Origin: an uncultured Holdemanella sp.
Lineage (GTDB): Bacteria > Bacillota_I > Bacilli_A > Erysipelotrichales > Erysipelotrichaceae
DNA length: 21,023 nt
Direction of reading: 5' to 3'
Assembly (NCBI RefSeq): GCF_934754935.1
Contig: NZ_CAKVJB010000039.1
Location: 1 to 21,023, forward strand
A model generated the notes under the pieces. That model ran no database searches and had not been told where the DNA came from. It worked only from the letters and a program-made list of their open reading frames with translations. Of the stretch, positions 14,595 to 21,023 are shown piece after piece. Numbering within the stretch: the stretch's first letter is position 1; each line of letters starts with the position of its first letter. A program made the translations under genes and the position numbers.

Positions 14595-15215
14595 CTATTT
14601 AACCTCAACTTTCATATTGCCTAAAATAGCCTTCATCGCTACTTCCATATCTGCTGTATCTGTATCATTGAACTGTTCTACCGTTACAGACATCACTACA
14701 TTTTCAAAATCCAACAACAAGTTATCTTTACATTTGAAACTAGGATTTTCACTTGTAGTCACTTGTCTAAAGCCACTGAAATCACCCACCGTGCTAGGCT
14801 TATATTGTTTCGACTCATCATCCTTAAATCCTTCATTAATACGATTCGCATAGGCTTCTGCACTCTCAGCACCGATTGGCTTTACATAAATAGCCATTTT
14901 AAAATCACCAAATTCATCTTCAAGCGTATATGTGATTTGTTGCTCACTTACTTCTGTTTTTACTTCTAAACCATCTCTACTTGGTGTATAGAATGAAGTA
15001 AGCTCTGGAATTGTGACTGTATAAGTCTTACTAGAAATTTCTCTTACTAATACGGCATCCGTACTTTCTTCTTTCTTTTCTTCTTTCTTTTCTTCTTTTT
15101 TTGCTTCCTTCTTTTCTACAACCTTTGTATCTTCCGGTTTTTCACTTGAACAAGCTGTTAATCCAAAAAACATACTTAGTGCTAATGCACTCGCAAACAA
15201 TTTTTTATTATTCAT
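14595..15215 (-). CDS. Lipoprotein of the paralogous family (206 aa)
   Basis: First of the family in transcription order. Signal peptide with lipobox LTAC (Cys22); a stalk built of KKEE-type units (about 33-51), encoded by a 12-base DNA repeat; then one family domain: YTVTIPELTSFYTPSRDGLE, YKPSTVGDFSGFRQ, LLLDFENVVMSVTV and ILGNMKVEVK. Start ATG at 15215 with TTGGAG about 8 bases upstream; it overlaps the end of the previous gene by 8 bases, implying translational coupling. Confidence 0.82.
   Translation of the reverse strand: MNNKKLFASALALSMFFGLTACSSEKPEDTKVVEKKEAKKEEKKEEKKEESTDAVLVREISSKTYTVTIPELTSFYTPSRDGLEVKTEVSEQQITYTLEDEFGDFKMAIYVKPIGAESAEAYANRINEGFKDDESKQYKPSTVGDFSGFRQVTTSENPSFKCKDNLLLDFENVVMSVTVEQFNDTDTADMEVAMKAILGNMKVEVK
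15066..15095. repeat. 12-base tandem repeat in a lipoprotein stalk
   Basis: The plus strand carries TTCTTCTTTCTT two and a half times without a mismatch. It encodes the Lys/Glu stalk of the 206-residue lipoprotein. Changes in copy number would stay in frame and alter stalk length only. Confidence 0.7.
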
Positions 15216-16431
15216 ACTGATACTCCAATTCTAATTTGTCATGATCAAGCATATTTTTGATCTCTAATTTTCCATACAACGGCATTACTTTACAATACGA
15301 TAAGACTTGTTGATTATAGTCATCATATCCATACACAAATCCATCTTCTTCCATACCCACACTAAACAATAGGCCAGAATGCGAATTTTTAAGATCCTGC
15401 ATTGTATACAAACCATTCTCATCAATTTGAAGTGTTACACTCCCATTTCTATATGTACCCTCAAGACTAGGAAATGGTTGATTTCGCAATGCTTCAAATA
15501 AATCAATCAAATGATCATTTTCCGTCAGTGCCTGCCCACTACGAAGGCTTTTTACTTTATCCAACCCATATAATGGTCCTTGAATACAAACACGCTCAAT
15601 CGGCAAGCCATCCTCAATCGCAATGACTTCCACCAAACCATTAGTCGTTAACGCAAAACCATAAGTGACACCAGGACCTATTTCATATACATGAACTTGT
15701 TTATATTCATTAAAACAACCATGCACCTTATACGTTTTATCCGTTCCACTATAGTAAAGCGATATCTTATTATTCTTTAACGTCAGAGTCATCTGATCAA
15801 ATGTAGAAGAATCTTCTATCTTGTAAGACTTCTTACGATTTGGTCGATACAAAACCATCTTTGTTCCAGAACCATAATTTGTGGCAATAGGAATTAATAT
15901 ATTCAATTTTCCTTTGTGGTAAAACACATCTAGATTTGAAGGCAACAAACCCATTGTTTGAGCTCTTAACTCCTTTACATTGTCAAAATATTCATTGGCA
16001 TATTCCTGATCAAAAGCCTGTGCAGCCCATGCCTTCATATCTTTACGGCTAATTTTATATTTCTTATACAACTTTTTATTCGAAACACGCTTCTTCGTTT
16101 TAGAATCAAAATGATATACATTATAGCTAGGATAATCCGTCTCTACTTCTTCCTTGATGACTATACTCAATAGATTTGAATGTGTATACACATCATAACT
16201 AACCTTTGTATCTGGCAATGTATACCCTAGTTCTTTTGCCTCATCTAAAGAATCCATCAAGCCCTTATATTCACTTTTAATGGTCTGATTCAACTTCTTT
16301 GCGCTCTTTGAATCACAATGAATATTGTAGAGATCTGAAACATATACCTCTTCATGGGGTTGTGATTTACAACCCGTAAACATTAGATTCAAACTCAGAA
16401 ACAAGATTGAACAAAACTTAGTCCAGATCAT
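15208..16431 (-). CDS. Large lipoprotein of unknown function
   Basis: 407 residues if started at the ATG at 16431. That start gives MIWTKFCSIL, a hydrophobic stretch and a lipobox-like FTGC (Cys21). It overlaps the previous gene by 14 bases. An ATG at 16458 would add nine residues and more positive charge; neither has a good ribosome site, so the start is uncertain. The mature part contains DVYTHSNLLSIVIKEEVE and VYHFDSKTKKRVSNKKLY, recalling the DUF3298/RsiV-type extracellular fold, then a second half (VTYGFALTTNGLVEVIAI and GTYRNGSVTLQIDENGLYTM) that looks like a beta-rich lipocalin-like or repeat segment. It does not share the domain of the following lipoproteins. These comparisons are tentative. 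Confidence 0.75.
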   Translation of the reverse strand: MIWTKFCSILFLSLNLMFTGCKSQPHEEVYVSDLYNIHCDSKSAKKLNQTIKSEYKGLMDSLDEAKELGYTLPDTKVSYDVYTHSNLLSIVIKEEVETDYPSYNVYHFDSKTKKRVSNKKLYKKYKISRKDMKAWAAQAFDQEYANEYFDNVKELRAQTMGLLPSNLDVFYHKGKLNILIPIATNYGSGTKMVLYRPNRKKSYKIEDSSTFDQMTLTLKNNKISLYYSGTDKTYKVHGCFNEYKQVHVYEIGPGVTYGFALTTNGLVEVIAIEDGLPIERVCIQGPLYGLDKVKSLRSGQALTENDHLIDLFEALRNQPFPSLEGTYRNGSVTLQIDENGLYTMQDLKNSHSGLLFSVGMEEDGFVYGYDDYNQQVLSYCKVMPLYGKLEIKNMLDHDKLELEYQYE

Positions 16432-17161
16432 AGTTCGCAAGAGCTTGATCGGCTGCATCCTTAAATTGTGTACGATCTCCAATGATCGTTGCCCCAAACG
16501 CATCCACAGTTTCTTTTGCCTTTTCCTCTAAGTTTTCACCATTCTTTTTAGCTTTCGCTAAATCCCACATACTCTTTGTTGCCTTAAATTGAGTTACAGA
16601 CTTTTTAATTCCACTTCTAAATGAATCATCTAAGCCAAATAATTTATTTAGGTAATCCACACATTGATGACATCTTGTTTCATCATCAAATGGAATATAG
16701 ACATCATTTAAGCCTTTTGTATGTACAAAGCCTAAGTGAACACACTTTTTATCTTTATCCGAACCACTCGTTCTAGCTGGCATATTTTCAGTTTTATAAA
16801 TCTGAAGATTTTCTAAACGGTATACACACGCATATACTTTAGTATTAAACAAACCTCCACGAGCTTCAGTAACCGCAACCAAACCTAGACTTGGCGCAAT
16901 ATAAATAGGACCAAAAGACTGCATCTTTTGATTTTTATCATGTGTTTTTTTCAAAGGTTCCATTAAATCTTGCCAAATCTGTGTACCCACTTCAGTTTGA
17001 TGAATATGATCCTTGACATTATCTAAATCTGAATGAACATAATCATAATATTTTAATCCTTTTGCACGACAACCCTTTGTACAAATATAATTTCCATCCA
17101 TTAATTTCTGTGATTGTAAAACATTAATTGTTGCACCACAAATTGCACATGTATTTGCCAT
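16418..17161 (-). CDS. DUF4428-like zinc-ribbon protein (247 aa)
   Basis: No signal peptide or membrane segment, so cytoplasmic. The N-terminal treble-clef or ribbon motif has Cys5-x2-Cys8 and, after MDGNYI, Cys27-x3-Cys31, the layout of the DUF4428 domain. A beta-rich middle (GPIYIAPSLGLVAVTEARGG, KVYACVYRLENLQIYKTE) may be PH-like. A second Cys pair (Cys164, Cys167, sequence TRCHQC) lies near residue 165, followed by a charged helical tail. Start ATG at 17161 with AAGGAGG about 9 bases upstream, within the end of the preceding gene (4-base gap). It is related in layout to the gene before it. Function unknown. Confidence 0.78.
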   Translation of the reverse strand: MANTCAICGATINVLQSQKLMDGNYICTKGCRAKGLKYYDYVHSDLDNVKDHIHQTEVGTQIWQDLMEPLKKTHDKNQKMQSFGPIYIAPSLGLVAVTEARGGLFNTKVYACVYRLENLQIYKTENMPARTSGSDKDKKCVHLGFVHTKGLNDVYIPFDDETRCHQCVDYLNKLFGLDDSFRSGIKKSVTQFKATKSMWDLAKAKKNGENLEEKAKETVDAFGATIIGDRTQFKDAADQALANYDLD

Positions 17162-17165
17162 AGTA

Positions 17166-17801
17166 TTATTCCTCCTTTATGTGCGCTTCAAACACTTGTC
17201 TTAGTGACTTGGCACTTTCAAGCATCTTTTGGTAATTTTCATTTGTTTGTTCATTTTTTTCCGTATCCGCCATTTCAGAAATGATCTTTACATCATTTTG
17301 TGTCATTCGAATTGAAATATCTTGAATGAACGGATGATCCATCAAAATATTGAATTTAGCCTGATACAAAAATTCATATCGAGCTGGTTTGTAAGAACAA
17401 GTCCTACCCTTCTTATTCGTGAAATGAAGTTCACGCTTACTTTGTTCTACATGGAACGAAAAATCTTTCACATCTTTAAAATCAAATACATCCGGATTTT
17501 CTTCCATCAACTTTGGCTGTTTTGACAAGACAAACCAGTTATGTTTTTCATCAATCAAAACCTTTGGATATTCACCATACGTTGCGGATGCCACAAATTC
17601 TTTGACACGAGATTTGTTTGCCTCACGGTACACCAGATGCTCTTTGATTTTTTCAATCGGTGTGTTTTTATAATCTGTAAAAAGCGGTGACATTTTTTTC
17701 TTACACTCGCTACAAATACTTCCATCCAAACACTTCAATCCTTCAGCTAGTGAAAGCTTCTTTTTACAGACATCACATTCCTTTCTAGAAAATAACCCCA
17801 T
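17166..17801 (-). CDS. DUF4428-like zinc-ribbon protein (211 aa), first gene of the operon
   Basis: Cytoplasmic by sequence. N-terminal Cys9-x2-Cys12 and, after the LDGSI turn, Cys30-x2-Cys33 form a DUF4428-type zinc site; Cys24 is extra. Then comes a domain with WFVLSKQPKLME, FDFKDVKDFSFHVEQSKRELHF and PFIQDISIRMTQNDVKII, compatible with a PH-like or SHOCT-type partner fold, and a charged helical C-terminus. I start at ATG 17801, with AAGGAGG 7 bases upstream; the ATG at 17822 lies before that ribosome site. It opens the 13-gene unit and sits behind the only promoter found for it. Confidence 0.8.
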   Translation of the reverse strand: MGLFSRKECDVCKKKLSLAEGLKCLDGSICSECKKKMSPLFTDYKNTPIEKIKEHLVYREANKSRVKEFVASATYGEYPKVLIDEKHNWFVLSKQPKLMEENPDVFDFKDVKDFSFHVEQSKRELHFTNKKGRTCSYKPARYEFLYQAKFNILMDHPFIQDISIRMTQNDVKIISEMADTEKNEQTNENYQKMLESAKSLRQVFEAHIKEE

Positions 17802-17843
17802 TCCTTTTCCTCCTTTCCTCATTTGATTGACTTGTCATTCTGT

Positions 17844-17872
17844 GCTATATTGTTTTTAGAAAGCACTTTCAA
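17844..17872 (-). promoter_or_regulatory. Candidate promoter of the 13-gene operon
   Basis: On the minus strand TTGAAA (17867-17872) and TATAGC (17844-17849) are spaced by 17 bases. The expected start is at about 17837, giving a leader of about 36 bases before the ATG at 17801. No other minus-strand promoter of this quality is evident upstream of the operon. Confidence 0.6.
17858..17871. promoter_or_regulatory. CcpA/LacI-type operator candidate
   Basis: GAAAG-CA-CTTTC (17859-17870) is a palindrome with 5-bp arms. Against the cre-type pattern TGAAAGCGCTTTCA it differs at two positions. It overlaps the -35 box and spacer of the operon promoter, where binding would block transcription. A LacI-family repressor other than CcpA could also use it. 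The site is seen; binding is inference. Confidence 0.4.
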
Positions 17873-17923
17873 TCTTATGTAATCAACTTACAAATTCATT
17901 ATAGAAAGTATTAGAAAAATTAC

Positions 17924-17950
17924 CCCACCCCAAAATTCAAAAAGGGTGGG
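17924..17950 (+). promoter_or_regulatory. GC-rich hairpin in the leader of the solute-binding protein gene
   Basis: CCCACCC (17924-17930) and GGGTGGG (17944-17950) form a perfect 7-bp stem with a 13-base loop, notable in this AT-rich DNA. No T-run follows on the plus strand, so it is not a terminator for this direction. The ribosome site GGGG (17967-17970) could instead pair with the CCCC at 17923-17926, so two exclusive structures are possible. The role is inference. Confidence 0.4.
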
Positions 17951-17976
17951 AACAGCGGTACATAAAGGGGAAAATT

Positions 17977-19305
17977 ATGAAAAAAGTTATAAAATCGGCA
18001 GTTGCGATAGCACTTTGCCTATCCAGTTTATATGGGTGTTCAACTAAAACTACCCTCGATAAAAACAACCCAGTTACACTCACAATGTGGCATGTATATG
18101 GAGAACAAGTCAATTCTCCAATGAACCAATTGGTAGCTGAATTTAATGAGACCGAAGGAAAAGAAAAGGGCATTATTATCAATGTGACGAAGGTCACAAA
18201 CGCAAGTAAAATTGGACAAGAATTAGAAGCTAGTCTAGCTAAAGAACCGGGGGCAGATCCCATGCCAGATTTGTATACAGGACATATTCATAACGCGAAA
18301 CAAGTGGGATTAGAAAATAGTGTGGTATGGAATGATGTATTCTCGAAAAAAGAAATTAACAATTTTGTCGATGAATTTTTAGATGCTGGTATGTTAGAAG
18401 ATAAGCTAGTCGACCTTCCGCTTTCTAAATCTACGATCGTATTCTTTATGAATGGCACACAATTTAAAAAATTCTCAAACAATACACAAGTCACATTAAA
18501 TGACTTTGAAACATGGAATCAAGTCTTTAAAGTCGCCGAAACATATTATGAATGGTCAAATGGAAAACCACTTTGTTGTTTTGACTATGTTTTAAACTCC
18601 ATTGAATCTTATGCGATCGCATTAGGATCTAAACATATGTTCAATGATGATGGCTGGTATAATACGGAAGACAAAGAATTTCAAGAAGCCTTTAGAACCT
18701 TTTTAGAACCATTGATCAAAGGCCATATTTCTGCTTCAGATTTCTATTCAAGCACACAACTAACAACTGGAGAAACACTCATTGGTGTATCTAGCAGTGC
18801 CGCCTATCTTTATTTAAATGACATCGTTACATATCCAGATAATACAACGGAACCATTAAATGCGATTGTCCTGCCTTATCCAAAAGCTGATAAAGATCAT
18901 GCCCTCATGACACAAGCTGGTGTTGGATTATGTGCATATAAGACAACAGAGCAGAAACAAGAAGCCGCTAGTGTTTTTGCGCATTGGCTTGTTGAACCAA
19001 AACGCAATGTGGACTTTGTGATTCAAGGCGGTTATATGCCGGTCACAAAAAAGGCATTTAGAAACTTAAAAAATGAAAAATTTGAAGATGAAGAAACACA
19101 ATCTTTATACAATACATTAACCGAAATGAAATCGGACTATACCGTTATCTCTAGAGATGTTACATATGCAGTTTCTAAAAAAGCCTATGCCTTCTATGAT
19201 CAGATTCGCAAAAACCAATCTCAGTGGAAGGCAAGATATGAAGCTGGAGAAGACATGGATGTACTTGTACAAGAGGCCATGGACATATTAAAAAGTCTTT
19301 CATGA
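17977..19305 (+). CDS. ABC-type sugar solute-binding lipoprotein (family 1)
   Basis: 442 residues. Signal peptide with lipobox LYGC (Cys21), then a family 1 extracellular solute-binding protein: VTLTMWHVYGEQVNSPMNQLVAEFNET near the start, DPMPDLYTGHIHNAKQVG, the hinge-side STIVFFMNGTQFKKF, and the late QAGVGLCAYKTTEQKQEAASVFAHWLVEP. Length and layout fit UgpB/MalE-like proteins that bind sugars or glycerophosphodiesters outside the membrane. Start ATG at 17977, with AAGGGGA about 6 bases upstream. No permease or ATPase gene adjoins; the next gene, 11 bases on, is a membrane receptor-regulator. The protein may therefore deliver ligand to that receptor or to a transporter encoded elsewhere. The ligand cannot be deduced. 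Confidence 0.9.
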   Translation: MKKVIKSAVAIALCLSSLYGCSTKTTLDKNNPVTLTMWHVYGEQVNSPMNQLVAEFNETEGKEKGIIINVTKVTNASKIGQELEASLAKEPGADPMPDLYTGHIHNAKQVGLENSVVWNDVFSKKEINNFVDEFLDAGMLEDKLVDLPLSKSTIVFFMNGTQFKKFSNNTQVTLNDFETWNQVFKVAETYYEWSNGKPLCCFDYVLNSIESYAIALGSKHMFNDDGWYNTEDKEFQEAFRTFLEPLIKGHISASDFYSSTQLTTGETLIGVSSSAAYLYLNDIVTYPDNTTEPLNAIVLPYPKADKDHALMTQAGVGLCAYKTTEQKQEAASVFAHWLVEPKRNVDFVIQGGYMPVTKKAFRNLKNEKFEDEETQSLYNTLTEMKSDYTVISRDVTYAVSKKAYAFYDQIRKNQSQWKARYEAGEDMDVLVQEAMDILKSLS

Positions 19306-19316
19306 GGTTTTAAGTT

Positions 19317-20942
19317 ATGCAGTTAAGTTTTAAGAAAAAAGAAAAATCCATGAAACGAAAGCTCTTTATCTACATGTTTTTCCTTGTCACAGCCATCAGT
19401 GTCACTCTATTAATGGGACTCTTCCTATTTGGTCGGCTTGGAACAACGGAACAAGACTTTCATAAAAAACTATCGATTCAAAGTGAATACTTCACAAAGA
19501 ATATGGAAACCTATTGGGATGATCTTGCCTCTATGAATATCGCTCTAGGCGAAACTATGCAAAGTACATTAGAAACAAGCCTGAACAATCAAGGATTGAC
19601 ATTTAGTCAGCTACAAGACAATCCGAATGCTCTCTATTCATTAGAAAATGATTTAATTCAGCCATTAAGCCAATTTTTAGAACGTGCCAATTGTTCCGGT
19701 GCCTATATTCAGTTAGATACAACGATCAACTCAACACTTGAAAATGCGAACAATCAACGTAGTGGTGTCTATCTACAAAAAAATTCTACATCTGTCTCTA
19801 AAGAAGACTTAATCTTATATCGTGGGATTGCCAATGTCGGCAAAAAAAATGGCATTATGCCCCATCGTAAATGGCGCCAAGAATTTGACATTACCTTATT
19901 TCCAGATTATGAAGAGTTAAAAACGGGTGATTTTGATTATTCCCTATCGGATATTATTCAACTTCCCTATACCGAAGAAAGAATTGCTCTTTTAAGAGTT
20001 CCATTAGTAGGAAAAGATGGTACTTTCTATGGATTATGCGGTTTTGAGATCAGTCAAAGCTGGTTTAAATATGCGCATACACAACCTTCCACATTAAATC
20101 ATTTAACTTGTCTCTTAGTTCCAGATGACACAAAGATTCTCACAGAAAAAGGCTTTAGTACCGGAAGTCAAAACGGATTCTATTATTTGCCAAAAGGCAG
20201 TCTTGAAGTCAAACAAATAAGTAATGGCCTATTAAAAATCATAGGTCAAGATCGTAGCTATATTGGTTTTAAAAGTCGTGTACCGATCTCAAAGAATCAA
20301 ACTTATTCAACATTCGTGATGATTTTGGATTCCGACTACAATCGTGCTATTGCGAAAAGTAATATAGAACTCTTCTTCTTTACCATCTTACTTTTATTAT
20401 TTGTATTACTTGGCTGTTCTTACTTTAGTCAAAGATATCTAACACCTATCTTACAAGGTCTTGATCAACTGCGAAAAGATAAAAAGAATCAAACACGTTA
20501 TTCCGTTCAGGAAATTGATGACTTATTAGATTTTCTATCGATACAAGACTATGAAGTCGAAAACAAGATGTTAAGTTTAGAACTTGAGATGCAGGAAAAT
20601 CGCAAGAAGCTTGAACAAATTGAAAATGAACATGAACTGATTCAAAAAGAATACGATAAGGCAAGAATGGAAGTCGAGCGTCTGGCAAAAAAACGTGAAG
20701 TTGATGTAGATGAAGAAGAATACAATCGTTTCCTTGAATGTCTTGCGACATTGACACGCAAAGAAAAAGAGATCTTAGATCTCTATGTGAAAGGATATTC
20801 AAGTAAGGATATTCTAGAAACATTAAATATTACAGATAATACATTAAAGTATCATAATCGTAATATTTATAGTAAGCTAGGTGTAAAATCAAGAAAACAA
20901 TTATTGATGTACATGACATTATTACAGAACAAAAGGAGCTAA
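19317..20942 (+). CDS. Membrane-anchored LuxR-type transcriptional regulator with extracellular sensor
   Basis: 541 residues. Membrane segment about 16-38; a large extracellular part (about 40-345), which by position and secondary pattern may be Cache-like; second membrane segment about 351-370; a charged coiled coil (about 411-460); and a LuxR/GerE helix-turn-helix at 478-532 (LTRKEKEILDLYVKGYSSKDIL, then NTLKYHNRNIYSKLGVKSRKQLL). There is no kinase or receiver domain, so it appears to be a one-component receptor that binds DNA while in the membrane, with the coiled coil favouring dimers. Start ATG at 19317 with GAGG about 10 bases upstream; a second ATG at codon 12 is possible. Cotranscribed with the binding protein, which probably supplies or gates its signal. 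Targets unknown; its own operon or the divergent operon are candidates. Confidence 0.85.
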   Translation: MQLSFKKKEKSMKRKLFIYMFFLVTAISVTLLMGLFLFGRLGTTEQDFHKKLSIQSEYFTKNMETYWDDLASMNIALGETMQSTLETSLNNQGLTFSQLQDNPNALYSLENDLIQPLSQFLERANCSGAYIQLDTTINSTLENANNQRSGVYLQKNSTSVSKEDLILYRGIANVGKKNGIMPHRKWRQEFDITLFPDYEELKTGDFDYSLSDIIQLPYTEERIALLRVPLVGKDGTFYGLCGFEISQSWFKYAHTQPSTLNHLTCLLVPDDTKILTEKGFSTGSQNGFYYLPKGSLEVKQISNGLLKIIGQDRSYIGFKSRVPISKNQTYSTFVMILDSDYNRAIAKSNIELFFFTILLLLFVLLGCSYFSQRYLTPILQGLDQLRKDKKNQTRYSVQEIDDLLDFLSIQDYEVENKMLSLELEMQENRKKLEQIENEHELIQKEYDKARMEVERLAKKREVDVDEEEYNRFLECLATLTRKEKEILDLYVKGYSSKDILETLNITDNTLKYHNRNIYSKLGVKSRKQLLMYMTLLQNKRS

Positions 20943-20951
20943 ATTGCCAAT

Positions 20952-20972
20952 GTCATTAAGTTAAGAAATGAC
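20952..20972 (+). other. Small inverted repeat behind the LuxR-type gene
   Basis: GTCATT and AATGAC flank a 9-base loop between the stop codon and the terminator. It may be part of an intergenic repeat or an mRNA 3'-end structure. Nothing else in the sequence assigns it a role. Confidence 0.3.
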
Positions 20973-20978
20973 GGCTTC

Positions 20979-21013
20979 GAGGGGAACACAAAAAATGTGC
21001 TCCTCTTTTTTTT
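20979..21013 (+). terminator. Intrinsic terminator of the binding protein/LuxR operon
   Basis: GAGGGG...CACA pairs with TGTG...CTCCTC around an A-rich loop, with a two-base bulge and one G-U pair, followed by nine T. It ends the plus-strand pair of genes. Confidence 0.85.
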
Positions 21014-21023
21014 ATGGAAAATT

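Noticed and set aside
13140..15120. Repeated short motifs as a CRISPR array
   Set aside because: The repeats are low-complexity Lys/Glu codons and lipoprotein paralogues. There are no regular repeat-spacer units and no cas genes.
6692..17801. Reading the operon as a phage defence island or prophage
   Set aside because: SPFH proteins of this kind are sometimes named virion core protein, but no phage structural, replication or nuclease gene is present. The content fits envelope proteins better, and a defence role has no direct support here.
17924..17950. Strong GC hairpin as a transcription terminator
   Set aside because: No T-run follows on the plus strand. On the minus strand a T-rich stretch follows, but no gene is transcribed into it from that side. 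I list it as a leader hairpin instead.
17937..18263. Open frame of 108 codons on the minus strand opposite the solute-binding protein gene
   Set aside because: It lies opposite a clear family 1 binding protein with lipobox, has no sensible ribosome site or recognisable domain, and reads as an antisense shadow.

Overview
The window looks like chromosomal DNA from a low-GC Gram-positive bacterium. It is AT-rich with strong AGGAGG-type ribosome sites, carries lipoprotein (lipobox) and cell-surface proteins, and has purA next to a tRNA-Trp(CCA) with an encoded CCA end. UGA is used as a stop. A gut or oral Firmicute such as a member of the Erysipelotrichia would fit, but that placement is inference.

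Left part (1-3506): a MurR/RpiR-type regulator lies directly behind purA on the minus strand. The purA terminator hairpin contains the purA stop codon in its loop, and a candidate promoter for the regulator follows it. purA has a full-consensus promoter and a hairpin at the expected 5' end of its mRNA. A plus-strand tRNA-Trp with its own promoter and terminator follows. Then come a short frameshifted reading frame and a membrane protein resembling DUF3137, both on the minus strand.

Surface-protein gene (3507-6575): a 1022-residue secreted protein with an acidic stretch, an EF-hand-like loop, five 21-residue leucine-rich repeats, bacterial Ig-like/MBG-type segments, four InlB-B-type repeats, an X2-like domain and a C-terminal membrane anchor whose sorting motif looks degenerate.

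Central part (6692-17801): thirteen consecutive minus-strand genes with gaps of 2-17 bases or short overlaps. They have one visible promoter (17844-17872) and one visible terminator (6650-6685), so they look like a single operon of about 11 kb. In transcription order they are: two DUF4428-like zinc-ribbon proteins; a large lipoprotein; six lipoproteins and one leaderless relative that together carry eight copies of one divergent domain, often on Lys/Glu-rich stalks; an SPFH protein with three zinc ribbons; a membrane protein with two zinc ribbons; and a protein with two TPM domains. The last three resemble the B. subtilis YdjI/YdjG/YdjH set, which is linked to a PspA-family protein at the membrane, but no PspA homologue is seen here. 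I infer an envelope-associated, membrane-spanning assembly. This is the most unusual content of the window.

Right part (17802-21023): a divergent control region with a LacI/CcpA-like palindrome over the operon promoter and a GC-rich leader hairpin on the other side. It is followed on the plus strand by a sugar-type ABC solute-binding lipoprotein and a membrane-anchored LuxR-type regulator with an extracellular sensor domain. No permease or ATPase lies beside them, so the binding protein may serve the receptor instead of transport. The window ends in an intrinsic terminator. The first 62 bases hold no gene I can support.
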